From: JAAEPI01 sp965212145
Lineage (GTDB): Bacteria > Bacteroidota > Bacteroidia > Cytophagales > Cyclobacteriaceae
Direction: 5' to 3'
Assembly: GCA_965212145.1 (NCBI GenBank)
Contig: CBDBUY010000009.1
Coordinates: forward strand, 372,001 to 436,000
Length of the DNA stretch: 64,000 nt
The translations under genes and the position numbers were made by a program. The notes under the pieces are model-generated. The model was not told the origin of the DNA, did not search any database, and saw only the letters and a list, made by a program, of their open reading frames with translations. Positions 43,419 through 51,532 of this stretch are shown in pieces (the stretch's first letter is position 1; each line of letters begins with the position of its first letter).

Positions 43419-46400
43419 ATGCCTGAAAAATGGGGAAATCCTCACGCGACAACCTGCTCCTATTGTGGAGTGGGTTGTGGTGTAGAGGTTCGAAAGAGTG
43501 ATAAAGGAAGATTGTCTCTTAAAGGAAATGATGCATATCCTGTTAACAAAGGAATGCTTTGTTCTAAAGGGATGAATCTTCATTATTCTGTCATGGATCA
43601 ATCTGACAGATTGCTTCATCCCAGCATGCGGTGGAGTAAAAATCACCCCATGGAGCAAGTGAGTTGGCATACGGCTATTGATCGAGCTGCAGCCGTTTTT
43701 AAAACCTTCATACATCAGCACGGCCCGGATAGCGTCGGCTTTTATGTCTCGGGTCAGTGTTTGACCGAGGAATACTATCTGGCCAACAAACTAGTTAAGG
43801 GATTTCTAGGAACAAATAATATAGACACCAATTCGCGTCTGTGCATGAGTTCGGCAGTTGTTGGCTACAAAAAAGCACTAGGAGATGACATGGTGCCCAT
43901 TTCCTACGAGGATATTGAACTGGCCGATTGCTTTCTGATAGCCGGGGCGAACCCTGCATGGTGTCACCCAATTCTTTTCAGGAGATTGGAAAATCACAAG
44001 ATGGCCAATCCTGATGTGAAAATAATTATTGTGGATCCCCGTGTGACGGATTCTGCCTCTCTGGCGGATATCCATTTGCAAGTAAAGCCCGGGACTGATA
44101 AAACGTTATTCCATGCCATTTCAAAATACCTCATTGAGCACGAGTACACGGATCCGGAGTTCATCCAAAAGCACACCAATGGGTTCGACTTACTCAGAGA
44201 GGAAATAGCTGAATTGACCATGTCACGGGCATCAGAAATTTGTGATGTTCCAGAGAAGGATCTTATTGAAGCAGCCGAGTACATCGGTCAGTCCAATGGC
44301 TTCATTACCATGTGGGCCATGGGACTCAATCAAAGTACATCAGGTGTCAATCAAAACCTGGCCTTAATTAACCTTAACCTGATCACTGGGAAAATTGGTA
44401 AGCCGGGATCAGGCCCATTTTCCCTCACAGGACAGCCCAACGCCATGGGAGGAAGAGAAGTTGGTGGTCTGTCCAACTTATTGGCTGCCCACCATGATCT
44501 GGCCAATCCATTGCACAGAACTAAAGTGGCCAAATACTGGAATGTGGATACGATCCAGGAAAAGCCAGGCTTGACAGCCACTGAAATGTTTCAGTCACTT
44601 AAATCCGGTGAAATGAAGGCCATTTGGGTGATCTGCACCAATCCATCAGTGAGCATGCCCAATGCACGATTGGTTGATGAAGCACTTGGATTGGCCAAAT
44701 TTGTAGTGGTCCAGGATATTTCTAACAAGAGCGATACCGTGAAATACGCGGACCTGATCTTACCTGCCGCTGGTTGGTTGGAGAAAGAGGGTACCATGAC
44801 AAATTCTGAAAGACGAGTTGCGTATTTGCCCAAGTTGATTGACCCGCCAGGTGAGGCCTTAGCGGATGCTGAAATATTGATGCGATTTGCAAAGGCAATG
44901 GGCTTTCACGGTTTTGATTTCCCTTCCTCAGAGGAAATATTTAATGAGCATGCCTTACTTACCAAAGGAACCAGTATTGATATTTCAGGACTTTCATATG
45001 CCAAGCTAAAGTCTTTAGGATCAGTTCAGTGGCCAGTTCCCGAAGAAGACCATGAAGGAACCGATCGATTATTTGAGAATGGAATATTTCTGACGCCAAA
45101 TGGCCGGGCAAATATTTCGGCTAGTGGGCCTGAAAATGAGACGGAAGAACCTTCCCCTGATTTCCCCCTTATCTTGACCACTGGACGAATACGAGACCAA
45201 TGGCATACACTGACACGCACGGGCAAAGTAGCCAAGCTCGGCAAGCACATTGATCGCCCTTTTCTGGAAATCCATCCGGAAGACGCAGAGATAAGGAATA
45301 TAACGGAAGGAATACCGGTGAAGGTGCGGGGGCGCAGAGGAGACGTGCAAGTGACGGCTAGAATTTCACCTTCCATCAAAAGAGGTGTCGTTTTTTTGCC
45401 AATGCATTGGGGCAAAAGACTCAGCTCAGATCTCACCCGATCAAACAATCTGACCGATGATAATTTTGACCCTGTCTCCAAACAACCCGGATTCAAATTT
45501 TCAGTGGTACAGGTTGAAAGGATGGTTCATAAAAAGCGAAAAATTGTTGTCGTCGGAACCGGAGCAGCAGCCTTTCGATTTGTGAATACCTACCGTGAAT
45601 TCAACAAGTCTGATGAAATATTTGTTTTCGCTAAGGAGAAATGGCCTTTCTATAATCGGGTGTTATTGCCCGAATATGTTAATAAAACAAAGGACTGGGA
45701 TGACTTACTGAAATTCACCAATGATGAGCTGGACAAGCTTAATTTGACCTTGCAACCGTCCAACCCAATCGTAAAAATCAATGTGAAGGAAAAAGTGATC
45801 CATGATAGTCAAGGAAATACGCATCCATACGATCAGCTGGTGCTAGGAACGGGAAGCCGGGCGTTTATCCCCCCTGGAGCTCCAATGGATATACCCGGGG
45901 TTTTTACCATGCGAAATCGAGAAAACGCAGATGATCTCAAGGCTTATTTGAAGCCGGATAGTCACGTATTGGTGATAGGTGGCGGACTACTTGGCCTGGA
46001 ATTAGCCGCTGCATTGAATGAGGTTGATATTAAAGCCACCGTGATACAGCTTGGTTCACGACTTATGGAGCGCCAACTCGATCCCATAGCAAGCACGATG
46101 CTCAGGGATTATATGGTGGATATGGGTGTTAAGGTCTTCACGAACGATCAGGTAACCAGCATATCAGAAGCGGGGTTGGGAGAATTGGATATTCAACTGA
46201 AAAGTGGAAATTCCCTACGCGTGAATGCCGCCGTATATGCAATTGGCACCAGGCCGAATATTGAATTAGCCAAAGAAGCGGGTCTTGAGTGTTCGCGAGG
46301 CGTGGTTGTGAATGACGTGCTACAAACGAGCGATCCAGACATTTTCGCTCTTGGAGAAATGGCAGAACACCGAAATAAACTCAATGGGATAACAGCCGCT

Positions 46401-46925
46401 GCAGAGGCCCAGGCAGATGTTTGTGCTCGATATATGGCCGGAGATATCTCAACGCTCTACACCGGAACTTCACCCATGAACATTCTCAAATTTCCGGGAT
46501 TAGATCTTTGCTCAATAGGCATGGCTCAGATTCCGGTCAATGGTAAAAATTATCATGAAATCACCTTTCTGGACCGTGAGGAGATGTACTATAAGAAGTG
46601 CATCATTCACAATGATAAGTTGGTAGGCACCATCCTAATGGGGGATAAATCTGAGTTTGCCGAGTTTAAGGATCTAATTGAAAATGGACTGGAGCTCTCG
46701 GAAAAACGGGTGAAGTTGCTAAGATCAGGTCGACCGGTCCAGGCAGTAAAAGGGAAATTGGTGTGTGCTTGTAACAACGTGGGGTCTGGGAATCTGGAAG
46801 AGGCCATTGCCCAGGGGCATGATACGCTGAATGACCTTTGCACAACCACTGGTGCCGGCCTTGGATGTGGGAGCTGCAAGTCAGAAGTTAAACGTCTCAT
46901 CGAATCATCACTAGAGATCGCATAA
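43419..46925 (+). CDS. nasC: Assimilatory nitrate reductase fused to NAD(P)H/FAD and BFD-like modules
   Basis: An 1168-aa cytoplasmic enzyme reducing nitrate to nitrite. Residues 1-700 are a Nas/Nap-type molybdopterin catalytic subunit: [4Fe-4S] ligands Cys13, Cys16, Cys20 and Cys48, Mo-ligand candidate Cys142 in RLCMSSAV, LTGQPNAMGGREVGG, and a C-terminal molybdopterin dinucleotide-binding domain (TTGRIRDQWHTLTRTG). Residues about 705-1090 are a NirB-like FAD/NAD(P)H oxidoreductase (VVVGTGAAAFRFV, GGGLLGLELAAAL). Residues about 1113-1165 are a BFD-like [2Fe-2S] domain (CACNN...CGSC). Electrons can pass from NAD(P)H to Mo on one chain. No signal peptide. In other bacteria these parts are separate NasC and NasB subunits. 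Confidence 0.93.
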   Translation: MPEKWGNPHATTCSYCGVGCGVEVRKSDKGRLSLKGNDAYPVNKGMLCSKGMNLHYSVMDQSDRLLHPSMRWSKNHPMEQVSWHTAIDRAAAVFKTFIHQHGPDSVGFYVSGQCLTEEYYLANKLVKGFLGTNNIDTNSRLCMSSAVVGYKKALGDDMVPISYEDIELADCFLIAGANPAWCHPILFRRLENHKMANPDVKIIIVDPRVTDSASLADIHLQVKPGTDKTLFHAISKYLIEHEYTDPEFIQKHTNGFDLLREEIAELTMSRASEICDVPEKDLIEAAEYIGQSNGFITMWAMGLNQSTSGVNQNLALINLNLITGKIGKPGSGPFSLTGQPNAMGGREVGGLSNLLAAHHDLANPLHRTKVAKYWNVDTIQEKPGLTATEMFQSLKSGEMKAIWVICTNPSVSMPNARLVDEALGLAKFVVVQDISNKSDTVKYADLILPAAGWLEKEGTMTNSERRVAYLPKLIDPPGEALADAEILMRFAKAMGFHGFDFPSSEEIFNEHALLTKGTSIDISGLSYAKLKSLGSVQWPVPEEDHEGTDRLFENGIFLTPNGRANISASGPENETEEPSPDFPLILTTGRIRDQWHTLTRTGKVAKLGKHIDRPFLEIHPEDAEIRNITEGIPVKVRGRRGDVQVTARISPSIKRGVVFLPMHWGKRLSSDLTRSNNLTDDNFDPVSKQPGFKFSVVQVERMVHKKRKIVVVGTGAAAFRFVNTYREFNKSDEIFVFAKEKWPFYNRVLLPEYVNKTKDWDDLLKFTNDELDKLNLTLQPSNPIVKINVKEKVIHDSQGNTHPYDQLVLGTGSRAFIPPGAPMDIPGVFTMRNRENADDLKAYLKPDSHVLVIGGGLLGLELAAALNEVDIKATVIQLGSRLMERQLDPIASTMLRDYMVDMGVKVFTNDQVTSISEAGLGELDIQLKSGNSLRVNAAVYAIGTRPNIELAKEAGLECSRGVVVNDVLQTSDPDIFALGEMAEHRNKLNGITAAAEAQADVCARYMAGDISTLYTGTSPMNILKFPGLDLCSIGMAQIPVNGKNYHEITFLDREEMYYKKCIIHNDKLVGTILMGDKSEFAEFKDLIENGLELSEKRVKLLRSGRPVQAVKGKLVCACNNVGSGNLEEAIAQGHDTLNDLCTTTGAGLGCGSCKSEVKRLIESSLEIA

Positions 46926-46934
46926 ATTCGAAGT

Positions 46935-48350
46935 ATGAAACTGAAGGATTTAGTCAGGGTGTTTGTCAAAGGAGGGATCGTTTCACCCGGGGATTTTCTG
47001 AAAATAATTCTCGTTGCAGAAAAATTAGGTGCTAATCACCTCCACTTTGGATCCCGTCAAGACATCCTTTTCGCGGCTAAAGAGCGGGGAAAGAAAATCT
47101 TGGATTCCACTTTTGGCTCGATCAATACCGATTACGAAATCAACACATTTGAGTACCAGAACATTTTGAGCTCTTTTGCGGCTCAGGGCATATTAGAATC
47201 CAAGCACTGGCTGGCCTCACATATTTATCACTATTTGTTAGACAGCTTTGACTATCGCTCAAAGCTTAAAATCAATATCGTAGACCCATCGCAAAGTCTC
47301 GTGCCGCTTTTCACGGGAGATGTGAATTTCATTGCTTCAGATAAAGAAAATTACTGGTACGTATACTTTGGAATAAGAGAAGTGCAGGAAACCCCATGGG
47401 AAATGCCAATGCTGGTTTACAGTGAGGATCTGCATAAACTGGCCAAAGCAGTTGAGGAGTCAGACTTCATCAACCGGGATTGGTCCTATCAGGAATTGTT
47501 CAGTTACATTAACGAGAATATTCCATTGAACACACAGCCGGTGACAGAGCAGCTCGTATTGCCTGAGCCGGGGTTTCCGTATTATGAAGGCATTAATCGA
47601 ACCTCTGATGGAAAGTACTGGTTGGGATTGTATTGGAGAAATAACAAGTTTGACACGCATGTCCTGAAGGCCATAATGGAGCGTTGCTTACATACCAAAG
47701 TAGGTATCGTGAACCTGACTCCCTGGAAGTCATTTGTGATCAAAGGGATTTCTGAAAAAGATCGGGTCGGCTGGGAAAAGTTGCTGGGAAAATTCGGTTT
47801 GAATCTGAGGCATTCGGCCTTGGAACTCAACTGGCATATTCCGGCAATGGACGAAAAGGCCCTGGAACTTAAAAGTTATCTTGTCAGAGAATTAGATCAA
47901 TTTGATATTAGTACATATGGTCTGACATTTACCATTTTAAGGAATCGAAAAACGGTCCCGTTTACCTCCATCATCATTGAAGAAAGCGAGGACGGTACCT
48001 ACAGGATTTTACATTCCAAGGGGTTCAATCCCAATGTGTACGAGTACATTGTCTATGCCAGTGAAATCAGTCGTGATGTCCTACCACCATTGATCGTTGA
48101 ATTATCACTGCTGTATTATGACAGTTTGGAAGATGAACCAACGGGTTCCGTGGAAGCAAAGACAATTAGAGATAATATCCAAAAAGAGCTGTACCAATGC
48201 CCTCAATGCAAGACTGTTTATGACCCCACGTATGGCGATTCAAATGCAAACATCGATGTTGGCACACAGTTTCAAAACCTGCCAAGTAATTATGTTTGTC
48301 CAACGTGCGGAAGCGATAAGAAAGAATTTCAAAGGCTATACATCGGGTAA
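46935..48350 (+). CDS. Sulfite/nitrite-reductase-fold protein fused to rubredoxin
   Basis: A 471-aa cytoplasmic protein 9 bp after the nitrate reductase. The first about 60 residues (VFVKGGIVSPGDFLKIILVAEKLG, HFGSRQDILF) and a repeat at about 255-320 (CLHTKVGIVNLTPWKSFVIKGI) resemble ferredoxin-like half-domains of sulfite/nitrite reductases. The last 55 residues are a rubredoxin with CPQC and CPTCG iron ligands. The body has only one cysteine outside rubredoxin, so the C-x5-C/C-x3-C siroheme site is missing and it cannot be a classical reductase. It may pass electrons or bind a tetrapyrrole in nitrate assimilation; this is inference. Confidence 0.75.
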   Translation: MKLKDLVRVFVKGGIVSPGDFLKIILVAEKLGANHLHFGSRQDILFAAKERGKKILDSTFGSINTDYEINTFEYQNILSSFAAQGILESKHWLASHIYHYLLDSFDYRSKLKINIVDPSQSLVPLFTGDVNFIASDKENYWYVYFGIREVQETPWEMPMLVYSEDLHKLAKAVEESDFINRDWSYQELFSYINENIPLNTQPVTEQLVLPEPGFPYYEGINRTSDGKYWLGLYWRNNKFDTHVLKAIMERCLHTKVGIVNLTPWKSFVIKGISEKDRVGWEKLLGKFGLNLRHSALELNWHIPAMDEKALELKSYLVRELDQFDISTYGLTFTILRNRKTVPFTSIIIEESEDGTYRILHSKGFNPNVYEYIVYASEISRDVLPPLIVELSLLYYDSLEDEPTGSVEAKTIRDNIQKELYQCPQCKTVYDPTYGDSNANIDVGTQFQNLPSNYVCPTCGSDKKEFQRLYIG

Positions 48351-48364
48351 AACAAGAAACAATT

Positions 48365-48685
48365 ATGAAATTAAGGTTTTCTGAAAATCATATACGGTTC
48401 CGTTTGAGCCCCGAGGATGTGCAAGAACTCAGTGAAAAATCAGTCGTGGTTATGTCGATTGAGTTTTCGACCCAACAAAAATTTCAATACAAGATTCAAT
48501 TATCAGCGGAGCATACTGCGATTTTTTTGGATTGGAAGGATAGTGACTTGACCGTATGGGTGCCTGAATCATTGGCCGGACCATGGATTCTTTCAAAAAG
48601 AGAAGGACTCTATCAATCAATACAAATTGGAACAGACAAGTCTACGCTGATCGCTATTGAACGGGATTTGGATCCTAAGCACTGA
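48365..48685 (+). CDS. Small conserved protein, DUF7009-like
   Basis: A 106-aa beta-rich protein, 14 bp after the rubredoxin-fusion gene. It begins MKLRFSENHIRFRLSPEDVQEL, which resembles a family of short proteins (DUF7009-like) found near molybdoenzyme genes; that assignment is from memory and uncertain. The C-terminus has GPWILSKREGLYQSI and an ERDLDPKH end. No signal, no cysteines. It closes the nitrate cluster and may assist maturation or regulation, but nothing in the sequence proves that. Confidence 0.7.
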   Translation: MKLRFSENHIRFRLSPEDVQELSEKSVVVMSIEFSTQQKFQYKIQLSAEHTAIFLDWKDSDLTVWVPESLAGPWILSKREGLYQSIQIGTDKSTLIAIERDLDPKH

Positions 48686-48695
48686 ATTTAATTTT

Positions 48696-49178
48696 TTACC
48701 CACTCACCATTTCTTCCAGCTGATCGTATGCCTGATTGAATCCTTCCACCATGCCCATTTCGGCCATTTGCTTCATCACTTCTGCCGAGGCAAAGGTCGT
48801 GGTAGAAGTGGCCGTGGTTTTTCCATCTACCTCCTGAAAGTGGATCTCCATGTGCATCGGAGGGAATTGTTCAGAGCGGTTACCCTTTTCGTCACAGAAG
48901 TAATCCTGCGCCTTGAAGAAATCCGGTTTCCGTATTTCCAGGTAGTCCATCCGGCCGTAGTGTTTCTGGCCTTCGGGACTGACCATGCAGTAAATCCAGT
49001 GGCCGCCTTCCTGGAATTCCATGTGCAGGGTTTCTGCGCGGTAGGGCTTAGGCGCCCACCACTGAGCGATCAGGTCAGGGTCCGTCCAAGCTTTCCAGAG
49101 TTTTTCAATGGGGGCATTGAAGGTTCGTTCACCAATCAATTGATTTTCTTGCAGGTTTTCAGTGAATTTGGTTTTCAT
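48696..49178 (-). CDS. SRPBCC/AHSA1-family protein
   Basis: A 160-aa protein of the START-like SRPBCC superfamily, AHSA1 branch: ERTFNAPIEKLWKAWTDPDLIAQWWAPKP near the N-terminus, MEFQEGGHWIYCM, and TSTTTFASAEVMKQMAEMGMVEGFNQAYDQLEEMV at the end. Such proteins bind hydrophobic ligands in a deep cavity. It lies 2 bp after the ArsR-type gene, a pairing very common in bacteria, so it is the regulated output of that repressor. The ligand is unknown. It converges with the nitrate cluster. Confidence 0.85.
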   Translation of the reverse strand: MKTKFTENLQENQLIGERTFNAPIEKLWKAWTDPDLIAQWWAPKPYRAETLHMEFQEGGHWIYCMVSPEGQKHYGRMDYLEIRKPDFFKAQDYFCDEKGNRSEQFPPMHMEIHFQEVDGKTTATSTTTFASAEVMKQMAEMGMVEGFNQAYDQLEEMVSG

Positions 49179-49180
49179 AG

Positions 49181-49495
49181 TTATTTCATTTTTTTCAGTA
49201 CTTCATCCAGTTGATCGAATCGGTCGTTCCAGAGCTGCTTGAATGGCTCCAGCCACTCGATGATTTCCAGCAATTTTTCTGGTTTAATGTGACAAAATCG
49301 CTCCCTTCCTTCTTTGGTGATGGTGATCACATCACACTCTTCCAGAATCTTCACATGCAGGGATACTGCCTGCCGGGAAATGGCAAACTGCTGCGCCAGT
49401 CCATTTACATTGGTAGGCTTATCAACCAGCGTGGAGAGAATCTCCCGCCGGGTAGGATCTGCAATGGCCTGAAACACGTCTCGTCTCGATTCCAT
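49181..49495 (-). CDS. ArsR-family transcriptional repressor
   Basis: A 104-aa winged helix-turn-helix protein: ADPTRREILSTLVDKPTNVNGLAQQFAISRQAVSLHVKILEE-type recognition helix at about 12-55 and wing GRERFCHIKPEKL. It lacks the usual ELCVCDL metal-binding motif, so it is probably not a metal sensor but belongs to the group paired with AHSA1-like proteins. A perfect 20-bp palindrome 16 bp upstream is its likely operator, giving autoregulation of the two-gene operon. Confidence 0.88.
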   Translation of the reverse strand: MESRRDVFQAIADPTRREILSTLVDKPTNVNGLAQQFAISRQAVSLHVKILEECDVITITKEGRERFCHIKPEKLLEIIEWLEPFKQLWNDRFDQLDEVLKKMK

Positions 49496-49511
49496 AATAC
49501 GAAAGTAAACG

Positions 49512-49531
49512 CTTGCGTATTAATACGCAAG
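49512..49531. promoter_or_regulatory. Operator palindrome of the ArsR-type repressor
   Basis: CTTGCGTATTAATACGCAAG is a perfect 20-bp palindrome centred about 26 bp upstream of the arsR-like ATG, in promoter position. It fits an ArsR dimer site in size and symmetry. Confidence 0.7.
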
Positions 49532-49628
49532 TATTTGATTGCTTTTTAGTGACGCAAGAAATGGATGAAAGCTAGAGGAGGTGTAATGAGCGCGGAAGTA
49601 ATGGCGTGCTAATTGGACGAAAGGTGAG

Positions 49629-49741
49629 CGGTTTCTTATGTTCCTTTCAGTCTATCTGGGTCTTAATCCAAACTACTTTACCTATTCGTTGAGTCGATCC
49701 TTGACTGCTGAAGTCGAGAAAACCCTGTTCGCTTTTTCATC
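49629..49741 (-). pseudogene. Decayed remnant of a RelE/ParE toxin-antitoxin module
   Basis: About 30 bp match the 3' end of the intact toxin gene (near 50768-50798) and, directly joined, about 80 bp match the overlap of antitoxin 3' end and toxin 5' start (near 51057-51138), with a handful of substitutions. The 260 bp between are missing. It is therefore an internally deleted copy of the module at 50774-51252. It is followed by a REP-like palindrome, as the intact module is. Confidence 0.75.
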
Positions 49742-49751
49742 CTAAGCCGTT

Positions 49752-49771
49752 CGTTGGTGTTATCACCAACG
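49752..49771. repeat. REP-like palindrome type 1, copy a
   Basis: CGTTGGTGTTATCACCAACG, an 8-bp stem with TTAT loop. Four copies of this element occur between 49.7 and 52.2 kb. The surrounding 49532-49836 interval holds otherwise only decayed sequence, including two CGGAAGTAA-containing repeats (49592 and 49799). Confidence 0.75.
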
Positions 49772-49836
49772 ACTGCAGGGGGGTACCCTCAATAAGCCCC
49801 GGAAGTAACTGGCGTACTAGTGGAGATGGTTTGTTT

Positions 49837-50517
49837 TTATTCTAGTTCCTTTATAAGTAGTTGATGCACTCTCTGTGTCTCATTTAGGAGATCTGTTTCC
49901 GCATTAATCAAATATTCTCTACCCTCTTTATAGGCCCGTACCCATGAAATATAGAAATGATCGGTCAAAAGTTTTGAGTAGTCCAGTGGCACCAAGTCGT
50001 CATCAGAGTAGAGGAAATTTTGAACGATATGGTTGTCAAATTCAGGATAAAACTCATTTACCTGTTTATAATTGGAAAACCATCGTGGATAGAAGCTTTC
50101 AAAAAGTATTCGAACCTCCTTTTTCAAGTTCTTGTTCGTCAATATCTGTAACCCAATATCCTTATATCCTTCATAGCCAGTTCGTGATAAAAATAATTCA
50201 TTCTTCGGTACTCTCGCCAGATGAAAATGGTGCGCCAATGTATCCACATAGGATTGACTGTTATATATACTGGATAGAATGATTTCACTCGATTTATTTA
50301 ACAAATGAAGGTACTTTATATCATCTTTTAAGGCTTTCATATTTGTTTCCAAATTTTCAGCCATATCAATAAGAATTTCACGTTCCTTTTTACGCTCTTT
50401 TTTCCATTCATTCCAACTATTGAGGCCAAAAGCTAAAAGAATACCTAAAGTAATTACGAATATCTCCAGCAGATATTCCGCCCACTTTTGTTTTAATGTT
50501 TCAAGGATTTTCTTCAT
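49837..50517 (-). CDS. DUF6090-like membrane protein
   Basis: A 226-aa protein. One membrane helix lies near the N-terminus (about 14-34, LLEIFVITLGILLAFGLNSWNEW), preceded by a short basic cytoplasmic segment and followed by a charged helical domain (KKERKKEREILIDMAENLETNM). The LE...GILLAFGLN.WNE motif is the hallmark of DUF6090-type proteins of Bacteroidota; function unknown. The ATG at 50517 (MKKILETLKQKW) was preferred over one 30 bp upstream, because the short extension MLGVGGHIFT is atypical. The gene is flanked by REP-like sequence and decayed elements. Confidence 0.72.
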   Translation of the reverse strand: MKKILETLKQKWAEYLLEIFVITLGILLAFGLNSWNEWKKERKKEREILIDMAENLETNMKALKDDIKYLHLLNKSSEIILSSIYNSQSYVDTLAHHFHLARVPKNELFLSRTGYEGYKDIGLQILTNKNLKKEVRILFESFYPRWFSNYKQVNEFYPEFDNHIVQNFLYSDDDLVPLDYSKLLTDHFYISWVRAYKEGREYLINAETDLLNETQRVHQLLIKELE

Positions 50518-50737
50518 GGTAAAGATGTGACCACCAACGCCTAACAATCAGGCGCGCACCCTCAAGCTAGTAAATATTCAGGTAGGTGGCGCTACTTCAC
50601 CGGAACGCAGGGGTAGGCACAACTAGCCCGGAAGTAAGTTCCCGGCTGGTGGGGTAGTGCAGCCAAGCACAAGAATCTTTCTCGATTTGTAGGATCACGG
50701 AATTAAGTTCCGCATCATGGAGGGCTTGTTCTAAGCC

Positions 50738-50761
50738 GTCGTTGGTGTTAACACCAACGAC
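50738..50761. repeat. REP-like palindrome type 1, copy b
   Basis: GTCGTTGGTGTTAACACCAACGAC is a perfect 24-bp palindrome lying 12 bp past the end of the toxin gene. It may also end toxin transcription, but has no T-run. The 220 bp between it and the DUF6090-like gene hold a third CGGAAGTAA repeat (50629) and no open frame of note. Confidence 0.8.
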
Positions 50762-50773
50762 CGCAACTGTTTC

Positions 50774-51079
50774 TTATATTCCTTTCAGTCTATCCGGGTT
50801 TTGTGCCGTGTGAAAGATTCGAGAGATAGTTATTCTGTCCTTAGACCGTCGATAGATGATTTTGTAGCTCCATGCCACTAAGTACCTATATTCTGATTTC
50901 TTGTGTTGCAAAAGTGGTTCCGCTGCGCCAAGTTCGGGAAAGTCCTCCAATTGTTCTGTTCGTTCAATTATACGAGTTCCAACAATTTTAGCGTAGGAGT
51001 TTCCACGTTCTTCTGAGATGTACCTAACTATTCTTTCAAGTTGGTCAAGAGCCGTTTTAGTCCAAACTACTTTACCCAT
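50774..51079 (-). CDS. RelE/ParE-family toxin
   Basis: A 101-aa toxin of the RelE/ParE superfamily: VVWTKTALDQLERIVRYISEE at the start, LEDFPELGAAEPL in the middle and YLVAWSYKIIYRRSKDRITISRIFH toward the end. ParE-like members poison gyrase while RelE-like ones cleave mRNA; the sequence leans to the ParE side but does not settle it. It overlaps its antitoxin gene by 13 bp, the usual order antitoxin then toxin. Confidence 0.85.
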   Translation of the reverse strand: MGKVVWTKTALDQLERIVRYISEERGNSYAKIVGTRIIERTEQLEDFPELGAAEPLLQHKKSEYRYLVAWSYKIIYRRSKDRITISRIFHTAQNPDRLKGI

Positions 51080-51252
51080 TCGTTGAGTCGATCCTTGACT
51101 TCTGAAGTCGAGAAAACCCTGTTCGCTTTTTCATCCTGTTCCGACTTCTCAATATCCGCAAGCAAAGCCAACTGTTCATAGACATCTTCCAATGTTGAAT
51201 TGGGAGTAAGTTGACCCGCGATTGTGTGAAGATGTTCTTTGAGTTTGTCCAT
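51067..51252 (-). CDS. Antitoxin of the RelE/ParE module
   Basis: A 61-aa acidic protein (DKLKEHLHTIAGQLTPNSTLEDVYEQL, then EDSEQDEK-like charged centre and FSTSEVKDRLNEWVK). The C-terminal amphipathic helix is typical of toxin-neutralising antitoxins; the N-terminal DNA-binding fold is not obvious. It precedes and overlaps the toxin gene, so the operon probably autoregulates. Confidence 0.75.
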   Translation of the reverse strand: MDKLKEHLHTIAGQLTPNSTLEDVYEQLALLADIEKSEQDEKANRVFSTSEVKDRLNEWVK

Positions 51253-51295
51253 ATATCAAATTTACAATAACGAACTTTGAATTCCCACAACTCCC

Positions 51296-51334
51296 TAGCT
51301 ATCCGTAGTTTATCGAAGAAGTAAAAAGCTGTCC
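51296..51334. repeat. 39-bp direct repeat, copy 1
   Basis: The 39 bases from TAGCTATCCGTAGTTTATCG onward are identical to 52082-52120. Both copies are followed by a hairpin of GTCC...GAGTT type and then a type 1 palindrome, so a unit of about 150 bp was duplicated around the second toxin-antitoxin module. Confidence 0.85.
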
Positions 51335-51350
51335 TGAGTTTGTAAACTAA

Positions 51351-51380
51351 GCGGTCGTTGGTGTTACCACCAACGACCGC
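51351..51380. repeat. REP-like palindrome type 1, copy c
   Basis: GCGGTCGTTGGTG and CACCAACGACCGC form a perfect 13-bp stem with a 4-nt loop, the longest of the four copies. The truncated transposase fragment starts 5 bp later. Confidence 0.85.
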
Positions 51381-51384
51381 AAGA

Positions 51385-51423
51385 GGGAGTAAGGGTTTGC
51401 TGGATATTTTGTATTTGGAATGA
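51385..51423 (+). pseudogene. RAYT transposase C-terminal fragment 1
   Basis: The frame reads GSKGLLDILYLE and stops at 51421-51423, identical to the end of fragments 2 and 3. It is the last 12 residues of a REP-associated tyrosine transposase and directly follows a type 1 palindrome. Confidence 0.75.
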
Positions 51424-51427
51424 AGTG

Positions 51428-51450
51428 ATCCTGAGTTGCAAATTCAGGAT
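51428..51450. repeat. REP-like hairpin type 2, copy a
   Basis: ATCCTGAGTT-GCA-AATTCAGGAT, a 10-bp stem with one mismatch, 4 bp after the transposase fragment stop. The same hairpin follows all three fragments. Confidence 0.75.
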
Positions 51451-51532
51451 AGCGGGAGTGAAATCAGTTTCATCCGTTCGTATAAATCAAAATACGGAGA
51501 TAAATCGTTACTTTGTAGAAAAGCTTACAATC

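Noticed and set aside
46935..48350. Second nitrite reductase (NirA type)
   Set aside because: The fold resemblance is there, but the four cysteines for 4Fe-4S/siroheme are missing.
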